Numbered from the stretch's first letter, positions 36,858-46,404 are shown. The stretch is DNA of 64,000 nucleotides from Lachnospiraceae bacterium (GCA_017617395.1 JAFZWG010000074.1:30988-94987), one strand, 5' to 3'. Notes: a model not told the origin generated them from the letters alone. Numbers and translations are program-made.

Positions 36858-37592
36858 TTATTCCTGATCAGACCAGTTTGTATATACTTCCTGCACGTCA
36901 TCGTCCTCCTCCAGAAGGTCGATGATGCGGGTGATCAGCTTGATATCGGTCTCGTCCGTGAGGTCGACATAGGTCTGCGGGATCTTCGTTACCTCCGCCT
37001 CGAGCATCGGCACGCCGGCAGCCTCGAGCGCTTCGCGAACCGCCGAGAAATCATCCGGTGCGGTGATGATCTCGTACGAGTCCTCCTCGTCCGCAAAATC
37101 CTCTGCGCCCGCGTCGAGAGCGAGCATCATCAGTTCGTCGGGATCCATCTCGAAGTCTTCCTTGTCGATGATGATCTGACCCTTCTCGTCGAACATGTAG
37201 GACACGCAGCCCATCGGACCGACGCTGCCCTGACCCTTTGTGAACGCCGCGCGCACATTTGCCGCCGTACGGTTTTTGTTGTCCGTGAGGGCGTCGACGA
37301 TGATGGCCGTTCCCTTCGGGCCGTAACCCTCGTACGAAACGAACTCATAGTTTACGGCGTTCGCGTCGCCCGCGGCCTTCTTGATGCTGCGCTCGATCGT
37401 ATCGTTGGGCATGTTGTTCGACTTCGCCTTCGCAACGATATCCTTGAGTTTCGAGTTGTTGTTGATGTCGGGGCCGCCCTCCTTGACGGCTACGGCGATC
37501 TCACGGCCGAGGCGCGTGAAGATCTTGCCCTTCGCGGCATCATTTTTCTCTTTCTTGTGCTTAATGTTGGCAAATTTGGAATGTCCTGACAT
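36858..37592 (-). CDS. yebC: YebC/PmpR-family regulator or translation factor
   Basis: This 244-residue protein begins [25 protein letters not shown], the family signature, and has the usual length. YebC proteins have been described as DNA-binding regulators and, more recently, as factors easing ribosome stalling at proline-rich motifs. That second role would suit the many proline-rich linkers encoded nearby, but this is inference. AGGAG precedes the ATG. It is inserted between argR and recN, which are usually adjacent. Confidence 0.94.
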   Translation of the reverse strand: MSGHSKFANIKHKKEKNDAAKGKIFTRLGREIAVAVKEGGPDINNNSKLKDIVAKAKSNNMPNDTIERSIKKAAGDANAVNYEFVSYEGYGPKGTAIIVDALTDNKNRTAANVRAAFTKGQGSVGPMGCVSYMFDEKGQIIIDKEDFEMDPDELMMLALDAGAEDFADEEDSYEIITAPDDFSAVREALEAAGVPMLEAEVTKIPQTYVDLTDETDIKLITRIIDLLEEDDDVQEVYTNWSDQE

Positions 37593-37664
37593 AAAACTTT
37601 CTCCTGTCAATCTTTCTGTTTTTGTATATCGCAACCCTGCGCAAACGCAGGAAAATGCTCCCTC

Positions 37665-38192
37665 TTATACTTCGTCGCTCTCCGCGCTCTCCGCGTCGCG
37701 ACGGCGCTTTCCGCGCTTCGACGTCACGGCGTCGAGGCCGGTTGTGATCTTGCCCTTCAGCTCGTCGATCGCAGCGATCGCATCCTCGTCCTGCTTGAAT
37801 GCGCAAAATACGGTGTCATCGCCCGCAAGGGTTCCCACAAGGCCCGTGAGGCCGAGTGCATCGAGTGCCGCGCCGACCGCCGAAGCGAGGCCGGGGTTCG
37901 TGCGCAGGATCAAAAGATTGCGCGCCGTGTCGGCTCCCAGAACCGCCTCGTTGAGAAGTCTCGCGTATCTGCCGACCATGTTCGGGATGCCCGAAGCGTC
38001 GAGCACGATGTACTTCTGCTTGCCGTTCTCGCCCGTCACCTTCGTGAGGTTCATCTCACGGATATCGCGGGACACGGTCGCCTGCGTCACCTTGACGCCG
38101 CGGTCCCGAAGAAGCTGTGCCAGCTCCTCCTGCGTTTCAATGCTCTTCTGCGTAACCAATTCCAAAATCAATTTGTGTCGATTGTACTTCAT
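37665..38192 (-). CDS. argR: Arginine repressor ArgR/AhrC
   Basis: ArgR represses arginine synthesis and activates its breakdown with arginine as co-effector. The 175-residue protein has a winged helix-turn-helix N-terminus (VTQATVSRDIREMNLTKV) and a C-terminal hexamerisation and arginine-binding domain (GLVGTLAGDDTVF). The tail (about 155-175) is basic then acidic and longer than the usual 150-residue form. AAAGGAAG precedes ATG 38192. It lies between nadK and yebC; the argR-recN neighbourhood is standard. Confidence 0.95.
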   Translation of the reverse strand: MKYNRHKLILELVTQKSIETQEELAQLLRDRGVKVTQATVSRDIREMNLTKVTGENGKQKYIVLDASGIPNMVGRYARLLNEAVLGADTARNLLILRTNPGLASAVGAALDALGLTGLVGTLAGDDTVFCAFKQDEDAIAAIDELKGKITTGLDAVTSKRGKRRRDAESAESDEV

Positions 38193-38219
38193 CTCTGTCT
38201 TCCTTTCCGCACCCACGTG

Positions 38220-39056
38220 CTACAATTTACTCTTGACTCGCTCCCAAAATGACACACCGCCGACGCGCAGCACACGCGCTGCCGACGCACCCAACCGAAT
38301 GGTAATTTCTTCACCCACATTCAATTTGCCGATCTCATCCCCGTCGGCGGACACGACCGCCTCCTCCGGAATGGACCGGGATCCCTTCAACACCCGGACC
38401 GTGATCACATCCGCATCCGATACCGCGAGCGGCCGCGCCTGCATCGTGTGCGGGCAGATCGGCGTGATCAGCAATATCCTCGCATGCGGCTGTACGATCG
38501 GTCCCCCTGCGCTCAGGCTGTAGCCCGTCGACCCGATCGGGGTCGAGACGATGACGCCGTCGCTCAGGTTGTCCGACACGATCTCACCGTCGATCAGCAC
38601 CTGAAGCCGGATCAGACGGGAGAACCCGTTTCTCGAAACTACGATCTCATTTAACGCGGTCGATGTGTACTCGCGTCCCCCCATCTCGAGCGTCAGCGCC
38701 GGAATCGAAAGCTCCGAATACTCGTCGCGGATGACCTTAAGAAGCGCTTCCTTTGCGCCGTGGTACTCCGCCGACGTGAGGAACCCTAACGTCCCCAGAT
38801 TGATGCCCAGAATCGCTGCCTCCGATGAGAGCATCGCCTTCGCTGCGTGCAAAAACGTACCGTCGCCGCCCAAAACGACAACGCACTCGGTTCCCGATGG
38901 AACCTTCTTAAGGCGCTCCTCCGCGTCCTCCCCCGGGACAAGCGGCTCACAGCAGTTTACCGAGCAGCCCTGAGCTCTCAGAAACTCCGCGAGCTCCGCG
39001 ACGTATCTGCCCTCAGGATCTTTCTCCTTGTTGGCTATAATGCAAAAACGCTTCAT
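38220..39056 (-). CDS. nadK: NAD kinase
   Basis: NadK phosphorylates NAD to NADP. The 278-residue protein has the GGDGTFLHA motif, GINLGTLGFLT, the NEIVVSRN segment and the Gly-rich PIGSTGYSLSAGGPI. I chose ATG 39056 (MKRFCIIANKEKDPEG), which has GGAAAGGACG upstream and overlaps tlyA by 44 bases. The order tlyA-nadK-argR is usual. Confidence 0.96.
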   Translation of the reverse strand: MKRFCIIANKEKDPEGRYVAELAEFLRAQGCSVNCCEPLVPGEDAEERLKKVPSGTECVVVLGGDGTFLHAAKAMLSSEAAILGINLGTLGFLTSAEYHGAKEALLKVIRDEYSELSIPALTLEMGGREYTSTALNEIVVSRNGFSRLIRLQVLIDGEIVSDNLSDGVIVSTPIGSTGYSLSAGGPIVQPHARILLITPICPHTMQARPLAVSDADVITVRVLKGSRSIPEEAVVSADGDEIGKLNVGEEITIRLGASAARVLRVGGVSFWERVKSKL

Positions 39057-39843
39057 GTACCGTCCTTTCCGCAACCGCCGCATCGCCCTCCGCGGACTGC
39101 TCCGCCCCGGGCTCGTAGGTCGCGTACAGAAGATATTCGAGATTGCCGCTCCCGCCGCGGATCGGCGAGTACGACACTCCCTTAACGTCAAATCCTGCCG
39201 CCCTCGCGCAGGCGATCACCCGCAGAAGCATCTCCCGGTGAACGCGCTCGTCGCGAACCGCGATTCCGTGCTTTCCGATGTTCTCCCGCCCGACTTCGAA
39301 CTGCGGCTTTACAAGACACCCCAGCTCCGCTCCCGGCGCAAGCAGCGAAGCAACCGCCGGCAACACTTTCGCAAGCGAGATAAACGACACGTCAATTCCC
39401 GCAAAATCCGCCGCGCAGCCGAGCGTTTCCGCCGTCAGCGTGCGGATGTCCGTCTTCTCGAGGTTGACCACCCGCGGGTCGTTTCGAAGCGACTCCGCCA
39501 ATTGATCCGTCCCGACATCGACGGCAAAAACCTTCGCGGCTCCGCGCTGCAGCATGCAGTCCGTGAAACCGCCGGTGGAGGCACCGACATCGATGCACGC
39601 CATGCCCTCCAGGGAGGGCCGGTACTCCGCCAGAATCTTCTCAAGCTTCCGTCCGCCGCGCCCGACAAACCGCTCGCCTTCGCCGGTGAGTGTGATCTGC
39701 GCGTCCTCCGGAATCATGGTCCCGGGCTTTGTGACCGCCGCGCCGTCCACGAGCACCTCACCCGCAAGGATACGTGCCCGCGCCTTCTCGCGAGTCGCCG
39801 CCAGCAAACGATTCACCATGCACACGTCCAACCGAATCTTCAC
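39013..39843 (-). CDS. tlyA: TlyA-family rRNA 2'-O-methyltransferase
   Basis: TlyA proteins 2'-O-methylate 16S C1409 and 23S C1920 in studied bacteria. The 276-residue protein has an N-terminal S4 RNA-binding domain (KIRLDVCMVNRLLAATREKA) and an FtsJ-like SAM domain (CIDVGASTGGFTDCML, VDVGTDQLA, GIDVSFISL). The start is GTG at 39843, overlapping the dxs stop (GTGA). The 3' end overlaps nadK. Gene position after dxs is conserved in Firmicutes. Confidence 0.95.
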   Translation of the reverse strand: MKIRLDVCMVNRLLAATREKARARILAGEVLVDGAAVTKPGTMIPEDAQITLTGEGERFVGRGGRKLEKILAEYRPSLEGMACIDVGASTGGFTDCMLQRGAAKVFAVDVGTDQLAESLRNDPRVVNLEKTDIRTLTAETLGCAADFAGIDVSFISLAKVLPAVASLLAPGAELGCLVKPQFEVGRENIGKHGIAVRDERVHREMLLRVIACARAAGFDVKGVSYSPIRGGSGNLEYLLYATYEPGAEQSAEGDAAVAERTVHEAFLHYSQQGERS

Positions 39844-41717
39844 AACAGCCCCCGAATCTTCGCGGTCACGGCGTCGGCCGTGAGTCCGCTGCCCGCAAGC
39901 AGCTCCTCGCGGGAGGCCTGCGCGAAAAATGTCTTCGGCGCCGCAATCACGACGACGCGAAGCCTGATTCCCTGCTCGTTGCACCACGCGGCGATCGTCT
40001 CGCCGTAACCGCCGGCGGATACGCCCTCCTCAACGGTCACGAACGTCTCGTGCGAATCCGCAAGACCGCGGATCCACTCCTCGTCGAACGGTGCCGCAAA
40101 TCTCGCATTGGCGATTGTCGGCGTCACGCCGTCCGACGCCAGATTCTCCGCCACCTCGCGAACCATGCTCTCAAACGGCCCCAGGAAGCTGATCGCAACG
40201 CGCTCGCCGCGCTGAAGCTCCAGGCATCTGCCGAGCTTGACGTCCGCAACACACGGCAGGTCGCAGTCCTTGGTGCTCTTCGGGTACCGGACCGCCACGG
40301 GGCCGTCCGCCGCAACCGCAAAAGTGAGCATTTGCCGAAGCTCCGCTCCGTTTGCGGGCACCATCACGGTCATCCCGGGCATCTGCGACAGAAACGCGAT
40401 GTCGAACAATCCCTGGTGCGTCTCGCCGTCGTCCGCGACGAATCCCGCGCGGTCAATGGCAAACACGACATGCTTATGATTTAAGCACACATCATGCAGA
40501 ATCTGGTCGTACGCGCGCTGCAGAAATGTCGAGTACACGCACACGATCGGAATGATTCCGCTCGTCGCCATTCCCGCGGAAAATGTCACCGCATGCTCCT
40601 CCGCGATTCCCACGTCGAAGAAGCGTCTGGGGAAGCGTCTCGCCATTTCCGTGAGGCCGGTGCCCCCTGCCATGGCCGCGGTCACGCAGACCACATCCGG
40701 GTACTCCGCCGCAAGGTCCGTACAGGCCTCTCCGAACACCTCCGTGTAGGAGCGCTGCGAGGAAGGATACCGAAGCTGTCCCGTCGTCAGCCGGAACGGT
40801 CCGATGCCGTGGAAGCGGCTCGGCGATTCCTCCGCCTGCGAGTAGCCCTTACCCTTCTTGGTGATCACGTGGATCAGAACGCCGCCGCGGATCTTCGCCG
40901 CAGCCTGCAGCGCCATGTTGATGTCGGCGACGGAATGTCCGTCCACCGGTCCGAAATAGGTGAGCCCGAGCTCCTCGAAAAAGTCGCCGGGAATCATGAT
41001 CTGTCGGATGGAATCCTTCGTCTTGCGGATTCCCTTGGCGAGCACCTCGCCGATATGGTTTTTGCTGAGCTTGCGCTCGACATTGTCCTTTAAACTCAGG
41101 TACCCCTGCGACATGCGAAGGTGTCCAAGGTAGTTGGCGAGACCGCCGACATTTTTCGAGATGGACATCTCGTTGTCGTTTAAGACCACGATCACGTTCG
41201 TGTGGAACCGTCCGATATTGTTGAGCGCCTCGTAGGCCATGCCGCCCGAGAGCGAACCGTCCCCGATCACGGCAACGATGCGGTTGTTTCCGCCTCGCAG
41301 GTCACGCGCCTTCGCCATGCCCGCCGCAACGGACAACGACGTCGAGCTGTGCCCCGTATCGAAGGCGTCGCAGTCGCTCTCCTCCGTCTTCGGGAAGCCG
41401 CTTAAGCCGCCCATTTTCCGAAGGGTCGCAAACTCCTCCCTCCGGCCGGTCAGAAGCTTGTGCGCATAGCATTGGTGTCCCACGTCCCAGATCAGCTTGT
41501 CCTCGGGAAATGTGAGAAACCGGTGCAAAGCGATCGTGAGCTCCACCGCTCCGAGGTTCGACGCCAGATGTCCGCCGTTTTTGCTGACGGTCCGAAGGAT
41601 TTCCTTGCGGATGTCCGCCGCAAGCCGCGGCAGACGCTCCTCCGGAACGCTCTTGACATCGTTCGGAGCTTTGATTGTAGACAAAACATCGCTCATTTCG
41701 CTAAGGTCCTCTTTCAT
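39840..41717 (-). CDS. dxs: 1-deoxy-D-xylulose-5-phosphate synthase
   Basis: Dxs condenses pyruvate and glyceraldehyde-3-phosphate, the first step of the MEP isoprenoid pathway. The 625-residue thiamine diphosphate enzyme shows GGHLASNLGAVELT, the ThDP motif GDGSLSGGMAYEALNN, and the transketolase C-terminal domains. The start ATG 41717 overlaps the ispA stop by one base (TGATG); a GTG at 41720 is also in frame. Together with ispA it feeds lipid carrier synthesis for the wall genes nearby. Confidence 0.96.
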   Translation of the reverse strand: MKEDLSEMSDVLSTIKAPNDVKSVPEERLPRLAADIRKEILRTVSKNGGHLASNLGAVELTIALHRFLTFPEDKLIWDVGHQCYAHKLLTGRREEFATLRKMGGLSGFPKTEESDCDAFDTGHSSTSLSVAAGMAKARDLRGGNNRIVAVIGDGSLSGGMAYEALNNIGRFHTNVIVVLNDNEMSISKNVGGLANYLGHLRMSQGYLSLKDNVERKLSKNHIGEVLAKGIRKTKDSIRQIMIPGDFFEELGLTYFGPVDGHSVADINMALQAAAKIRGGVLIHVITKKGKGYSQAEESPSRFHGIGPFRLTTGQLRYPSSQRSYTEVFGEACTDLAAEYPDVVCVTAAMAGGTGLTEMARRFPRRFFDVGIAEEHAVTFSAGMATSGIIPIVCVYSTFLQRAYDQILHDVCLNHKHVVFAIDRAGFVADDGETHQGLFDIAFLSQMPGMTVMVPANGAELRQMLTFAVAADGPVAVRYPKSTKDCDLPCVADVKLGRCLELQRGERVAISFLGPFESMVREVAENLASDGVTPTIANARFAAPFDEEWIRGLADSHETFVTVEEGVSAGGYGETIAAWCNEQGIRLRVVVIAAPKTFFAQASREELLAGSGLTADAVTAKIRGLL

Positions 41718-42628
41718 CACACGGTTCTTCCCACAAGCGAAGCGATCAGCTCCGCCAGCGGTTCCTTCGCCTCACCGCCGGGCAATCCGGCGAGGATGGC
41801 GAGCGCTTCCTCGGAGAGGTTTTCCTCCGTCTCGCGGGATTCGCGCATACCGTGCAAAGTCACATATGTCGTCTTATGATTCTTCTCGTCGCTGCCGATG
41901 GCCTTGCCAAGCTCTTTCATCGTGCCCGCAACGTCGAGAATGTCGTCCTGAATCTGGAACGCGAGGCCGACCCGCTCCGCGATCTCGCCGCAGGCGTCGA
42001 CAACCTCCTTCGATGCCCCTGCCAAAACCGCACCGATCTGCATGGCGGACATCAGCAAGGCACCGGTCTTGAGGCGGTACACGAACGTGAGCTCCTCCTC
42101 CGACATCGGCTGTCCGGTCTTCTCCACGTCGACGGTCTGTCCGCCGACCATACCGAATGCTCCGGCCTTCTCCGCGAGGATGCGCAGCGCCGCGATGATG
42201 CGGCGTCCGCTGCCGTCCGGCTCCTCCGCCGCCAAAGCTGCCTCAAACGCGGCGTTCAACAGGCCGTCGCCGGCGAGAATGCCGAGCGCGTGGCCGTATT
42301 TGGCGTGGGTCGTCAGGTTTCCGCGGCGATACCGGTCGTTGTCCATCGCCGGCAGATCGTCATGCACGAGCGAGTAGCAATGGATCATCTCGATCGCTGC
42401 CATGAACGGATCCACAAGGGTCTTCTCCTCCGCCGCAGCGCCGCCGAGCGCGCGGTACGTGAGAAGCATCAGCATCGGACGAAGGCGCTTGCCGCCGTTG
42501 AAGACGCTGTACGCCATCGCCTCGGTCAGAATCTTTTGATAACCGTCCGTGGACGGTACAAACGGGCGGATCCGCTCGGTGATCTCCGCAGCGAGCTCCG
42601 CTCTCTTTTTGTCTTTCTCAGGTATCAT
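41717..42628 (-). CDS. ispA: Farnesyl/geranylgeranyl diphosphate synthase
   Basis: This trans-prenyltransferase makes C15 (or C20) diphosphates from IPP and DMAPP. The 303-residue protein has both Asp-rich motifs: DDLPAMDND (first) and DDILD (second), with GGKRLRPML near the N-terminus. Length and neighbours (xseB upstream, dxs downstream) fit IspA. It overlaps xseB by 11 bases, with a GGAGG inside that gene. Product chain length cannot be told from sequence by eye. Confidence 0.95.
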   Translation of the reverse strand: MIPEKDKKRAELAAEITERIRPFVPSTDGYQKILTEAMAYSVFNGGKRLRPMLMLLTYRALGGAAAEEKTLVDPFMAAIEMIHCYSLVHDDLPAMDNDRYRRGNLTTHAKYGHALGILAGDGLLNAAFEAALAAEEPDGSGRRIIAALRILAEKAGAFGMVGGQTVDVEKTGQPMSEEELTFVYRLKTGALLMSAMQIGAVLAGASKEVVDACGEIAERVGLAFQIQDDILDVAGTMKELGKAIGSDEKNHKTTYVTLHGMRESRETEENLSEEALAILAGLPGGEAKEPLAELIASLVGRTV

Positions 42629-42863
42629 CGCCGCTGCCGCCTTCCTCCAGAATCTCGAGCTCCTTCTCCACCCGGTCGATCTGCGCGTTGCATCTCGTCA
42701 GGTGCGTAAGACCCTCCTTGTAGAGTTCAAACGTCTCCTCCAAAGGACGGCCGCCCTCCTCCATCTTGCGAATGATCTCGGTGAGCTGCTCCATCCCCTC
42801 GGCGAGCGTGAGCTCCGGCTCCGCGGGCTTCGCGCTCTTCGGCGATTTCTTTTTATCACTCAT
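42618..42863 (-). CDS. xseB: Exodeoxyribonuclease VII small subunit
   Basis: XseB forms the small subunit of exonuclease VII, which degrades single-stranded DNA. The 81-residue protein has the family core MEQLTEIIRKMEEGGRPLEE and a helical YKEGLTHLTRCNAQI segment. I chose ATG 42863, with GAGGAC upstream; it overlaps xseA by 8 bases. The N-terminal 18 residues are Lys/Pro/Ser-rich. Confidence 0.93.
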   Translation of the reverse strand: MSDKKKSPKSAKPAEPELTLAEGMEQLTEIIRKMEEGGRPLEETFELYKEGLTHLTRCNAQIDRVEKELEILEEGGSGDDT

Positions 42864-44139
42864 TCTTTGTGTCCTCATTTCTCCAAACATCGACGACGCA
42901 GGCGTCAAATCCTCCGTCCGCGACATATCCGCGAATCCGGCTTCCCTTCCGAAGGGATTCCGCCGACACCACCGGTCCGACCTCCGTTGTCACGTACGCA
43001 TACCCCTTGCTGAGCGTCTTCGCAGGGCTTAAGCCCTCGAGTCTCGCCGCCAGCACCCCCAGGTCCGCGCGTGCCTGCCGCAGCCGCTGCGGCATTATCT
43101 TCCGCAGCTGTTCCTCGCGGTGTATAAGCGCTGTCCGCTCATCCGTGAGCGCTCTGCGCATCAGCCAGCGAAGTCTTCCAGCCGCCTCCGAGACCGTCTC
43201 CCGGTCTCTCGTGAGACGATTCGCGGGACTTGTGTAGCGAAGCCTTGCCGCGAGCGTCTCCATCTTCGTCCGCTCCGCCTCGATCCGCGTCGCCATCGCG
43301 CGGTACAATGCCGCGTGAAGGTCCACGAGCCGGGCATCGAGGTCCTCGCTCTTGTAGGAGACCAGCTCGGCCGCCGCGGACGGTGTCGGTGCCACGACGT
43401 CCGCCACGTAATCGATCAATGTCGTGTTGATCTCATGCCCCACCGCGGACACCACGGGAATCTCGCAGTCGTACACGGTCCGGGCAACAATCTCTTCGTT
43501 ATATGCCCACAGATCCTCGATGGAACCGCCTCCGCGTCCGACGATGATCACGTCGACACCGGCCTTCTCGATCCGGCGGATCGCCCGGCAGATGGAGGCT
43601 GCCGCTCCGTCGCCCTGCACCAGACAGGGGGACAGCACCGGCTGCAGGTAAGGATTGCGTCGTCTGAGAATCTGCAGGATGTCCTGCAGCGCCGCGCCCT
43701 TCTCGGCCGTCACGATGCCGATCCGCTTCGGAAGCGGCGGCAACGGCTTCTTGTGCGCCTCGTCGAAGAGGCCCTCCTCGTACAGGGCACGCTTTCTTTT
43801 TTCGAGCTCTTCATACAAAAGCCCGAGCCCGGCCGGCCGCACCGCTGTCGCGTACAATTGGCACCGCCCGTCCCGGTCATACAAAGAGATTCGTCCCGTG
43901 ACCTGCACTTGCATTCCGTCGCGCATCGCGAACGTGAGGCCCCGCGCCCTCGCGGAGGCAAACATCACGCACGCCAGCTGCGCGTCCTGTTCCTTCAGGG
44001 AAAAATACACATGCCCCGACGGGTGGTATTTGCAGTTGGAGACCTCGCCCTCCACCGTCAGTCGGGAGAGCATCCGGTCTCCCTCCAGGAGATTGCGCAC
44101 ATACGCATTCACCTGGGAAACCCGATACGTCCGTTCCAT
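42856..44139 (-). CDS. xseA: Exodeoxyribonuclease VII large subunit
   Basis: XseA carries the nuclease of exonuclease VII. The 427-residue protein has the N-terminal OB domain (LTVEGEVSNCKYHPSGHVYFSLK), the catalytic domain with VGRGGGSIEDLWAYNEE and SAVGHEINTTLIDYVAD, and a coiled-coil C-terminal part. Length fits the family. It follows nusB by 31 bases. Confidence 0.96.
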   Translation of the reverse strand: MERTYRVSQVNAYVRNLLEGDRMLSRLTVEGEVSNCKYHPSGHVYFSLKEQDAQLACVMFASARARGLTFAMRDGMQVQVTGRISLYDRDGRCQLYATAVRPAGLGLLYEELEKRKRALYEEGLFDEAHKKPLPPLPKRIGIVTAEKGAALQDILQILRRRNPYLQPVLSPCLVQGDGAAASICRAIRRIEKAGVDVIIVGRGGGSIEDLWAYNEEIVARTVYDCEIPVVSAVGHEINTTLIDYVADVVAPTPSAAAELVSYKSEDLDARLVDLHAALYRAMATRIEAERTKMETLAARLRYTSPANRLTRDRETVSEAAGRLRWLMRRALTDERTALIHREEQLRKIMPQRLRQARADLGVLAARLEGLSPAKTLSKGYAYVTTEVGPVVSAESLRKGSRIRGYVADGGFDACVVDVWRNEDTKNE

Positions 44140-44170
44140 CGCATGTTCCTCGTCTTACTTTGCGTCGTCC

Positions 44171-44656
44171 TTATTTCGCCTCGTCCGTCACCGATTCGGG
44201 CGGATAATTGCGCATCACCTCGGAGAGGATTCCGTTGATGAACGCGGGAGAGTTCTCGCCGCCGTAGCGCTTTCCGAGTTCCACCGCCTCATCGATCGCC
44301 ACCTCGCGGGGAATCTCCTCGTCGAAGTAGATCTCGAACACCGCGATGCGCATCAGGTTGAGCTCCACCTTGCCGATGCGGCGAAGATTCCATCCGTGCG
44401 AAGACTTGCCGATCATCGGATCGATGCGGCCGATCTTCTCCGCCACCTGACGGTATCTTGCATAAATGCGGTCCTGCACCTCGGGCACGTACGGAAGGTC
44501 GGAAAGATAGCGTCTCGCCATCTCCTCACGCTCCGCATTCTCGTGAAATCCCGTCAGAAACAGGGTCACAAACGTGTGCCTGCGAAGCTCGTGCGCCGTG
44601 ATTCTCGTGCGCAGTTCCTCCTGCTCGGGCACAACCGAAACATTGTTGTTATCCAT
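44171..44656 (-). CDS. nusB: Transcription antitermination factor NusB
   Basis: NusB joins NusE on boxA RNA to promote antitermination on rRNA operons. The 161-residue all-helical protein has the family end pattern IAIDEAVELGKRYGG and FINGILSEV, here seen as EVAIDEAVELGKRYGG. I chose ATG 44656, with GGAGGCAG upstream; it overlaps the asp23-like reading frame's end only if a longer start were used. It lies between the Asp23 protein and xseA, a conserved order. Confidence 0.93.
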   Translation of the reverse strand: MDNNNVSVVPEQEELRTRITAHELRRHTFVTLFLTGFHENAEREEMARRYLSDLPYVPEVQDRIYARYRQVAEKIGRIDPMIGKSSHGWNLRRIGKVELNLMRIAVFEIYFDEEIPREVAIDEAVELGKRYGGENSPAFINGILSEVMRNYPPESVTDEAK

Positions 44657-44675
44657 CGTCTGTCTGCCTCCGGAA

Positions 44676-45068
44676 TTATCTGCGGTCAAGGTCCACGCCG
44701 ACCACGTGCAGCGTCACCTTGTCGGACTCAAATCCGAGCATGCTCTCGACTGCCTGGCGAACCTTCTCCTGCACGTTCTTCGCAACCTTCGGAACGCTGT
44801 AGCCGTACTGTACGCACACCGAAAGCTCGGTAGCGACGCGGCCGTCGTTTAAGCTGATGCGAACGCCCTTGGAATTGTTCTTGATGCCGTTGCGGCCGAT
44901 GACTTCCTTCGTCATATTGCCGGGCAGATGGGCAACGCCCTCGACCTCGGCTGCGGCAAGACCGACCACCGTCGCGATGACGTCATCCGACACTACAGCC
45001 TGTCCTTCCGTTCCTTCTATCTCGATCTCAGCCTCGTATACAGGCTCCTTCGAATCCTTGTTGACCAT
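44676..45068 (-). CDS. Asp23/YqhY-family envelope stress protein
   Basis: This 130-residue protein belongs to the Asp23/Gls24 (DUF322) family, with VSDDVIATVVGLAAAEVEGV and the VSVCVQYGYSVPKVAKNVQE-like C-terminal part (residues 78-105). YqhY homologues sit before nusB in many Firmicutes and affect acetyl-CoA carboxylase activity in Bacillus. Asp23 itself is linked to wall stress. GGAGG precedes the ATG. It heads the nusB-xse-isp-dxs run, with its own promoter upstream. Confidence 0.92.
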   Translation of the reverse strand: MVNKDSKEPVYEAEIEIEGTEGQAVVSDDVIATVVGLAAAEVEGVAHLPGNMTKEVIGRNGIKNNSKGVRISLNDGRVATELSVCVQYGYSVPKVAKNVQEKVRQAVESMLGFESDKVTLHVVGVDLDRR

Positions 45069-45134
45069 AGTAAAACCTCCACTTCTGTCAGGTGCTCTTC
45101 GGACGCTTCAGGGAACACGTCCGCAATCGTAGTA

Positions 45135-45140
45135 AGTATA
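45135..45140 (-). promoter_or_regulatory. Extended -10 of the asp23-nusB unit
   Basis: On the minus strand TGGTATACT reads as an extended -10 (TATACT at 45140-45135), about 65 bases before the start codon. The -35 region is only T-rich. Upstream, 45196-45218 carries a direct repeat, AATTCACGAAT then AATGCACGAAT. Confidence 0.45.
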
Positions 45141-45214
45141 CCAAAAATTTCGTAAAAAGAAAAGCACTATTTGCCCTAATGCATATAGATATTGCATAAT
45201 TCACGAATAATGCA

Positions 45215-45258
45215 CGAATGCCGCCGCTCGGTCACAGCGTACCGGACGACGGCGTTCG
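45215..45258 (-). terminator. Long hairpin at the 3' end of the exchanger gene
   Basis: On the minus strand CGAACGCCGTCG pairs with CGGCGGCATTCG (one mismatch, one G-U), and an inner CGGT/ACCG pair continues the stem. It begins 22 bases after the stop codon. No real U-run follows, so termination is likely but not certain. Confidence 0.4.
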
Positions 45259-45279
45259 AAAAATGAACTCACTGTTATT

Positions 45280-46404
45280 TTACAGGCAAAGCGCCGAGAA
45301 GATCTGGAAGCCGATAAATGCGGCATACGTGGCAAGCAGTGCCACACCCTGCGCACGCACCAGTTTTCCGCGGCGAAGCGTCGGAACCGTGAGGATGATC
45401 ATCACCAAAAGCACCACCGGGATGTCCACCAGAAGCGACGAGTTGATGCCGAAGAGCGACTTCTCGCACGGCAGTCCGAACGGGCGGATCGTGATCGCCG
45501 CACCGCTCACCAGTACGAGGTTAAAGAGGTTCGCACCGATGATATTTCCGAGCGACAGCGAGCTGTGCCCCTTCACAAGTGACGTGATAGCCGTCACCAA
45601 CTCCGGCAGAGACGTTCCGAGCGCTACGACCGTAAGCGCGATCACGCTGTCCGGCACACCGAAGCGGGACGCGATGATCTCCGCATTGTCCACCAGAAGG
45701 TCAGCGCCGACGGCGATCAACGCTGCGCCGAGCACAAGCAAAAACAGCAGAAACCACAATGCGCGGCTGCCCGAAGTCTCCTCGGACTTCTCCGGCTCCG
45801 CGGTCTTCTCTTCCGAAGCCTCTGCGGGCTCTCCTGCGGAAGCCTCCGCGGGCTTGTCGGCTGCATTTTCCGTTGATGCGGTCGCGCGGTTGCCGCGAAT
45901 CGCCTGGCGAACCGTCAAAACCATGTAAACCACGAACATCGCAAGCAACAGAATGCCCACGCCGCGGTTAAAGTCCTTCGTCACATACGCAACGCCCACA
46001 TACACGGCCGCTGCCAGGAAGAAAAATGTCACCGGCAGAATGAGGGGCTTGCGGTCCGCCTTCGAGGGCCGGATGGCAATCGTGAGCGCTGCGATCAGCG
46101 CCGTGTTGCACACGATCGAGCCGAGCGCGTTGCCGTAGGCGATACCGCTGTTTCCGCGGAATGCCGCGCCCGCCGAAACCATGACCTCCGGAAGCGTCGT
46201 TCCGATGGAAACCACGGTCGCTCCGATCAGGATCTCGGGCACATGAAACTTCTGCGCGATTCCCGAAGCGCCGTCCACGAACCAGTCGCCGCCCTTGATC
46301 AAAAGGATCAATCCGACCACAAAAAGAAGGTACGGATTGGACACGATCTTCAGTAATGTCGGGTTGGAAATCCAGTCCCAACTGATTTTCAAAAATGCTA
46401 TCAT
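45280..46404 (-). CDS. Calcium/sodium antiporter (CaCA family)
   Basis: This 374-residue membrane protein has two inverted halves, each with the CaCA alpha repeat: GATVVSIGTTLPEVMVS and TVVALGTSLPELVTA. About ten helices are seen. The central cytoplasmic loop (about 175-215) is acidic and built of EAS/AEP units. The family exchanges Ca2+ for Na+ or H+ (YrbG type). I chose ATG 46404, where GGAGGTGTG lies upstream. It stands between a terminator and the asp23 promoter, so it is probably transcribed alone. Confidence 0.9.
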   Translation of the reverse strand: MIAFLKISWDWISNPTLLKIVSNPYLLFVVGLILLIKGGDWFVDGASGIAQKFHVPEILIGATVVSIGTTLPEVMVSAGAAFRGNSGIAYGNALGSIVCNTALIAALTIAIRPSKADRKPLILPVTFFFLAAAVYVGVAYVTKDFNRGVGILLLAMFVVYMVLTVRQAIRGNRATASTENAADKPAEASAGEPAEASEEKTAEPEKSEETSGSRALWFLLFLLVLGAALIAVGADLLVDNAEIIASRFGVPDSVIALTVVALGTSLPELVTAITSLVKGHSSLSLGNIIGANLFNLVLVSGAAITIRPFGLPCEKSLFGINSSLLVDIPVVLLVMIILTVPTLRRGKLVRAQGVALLATYAAFIGFQIFSALCL

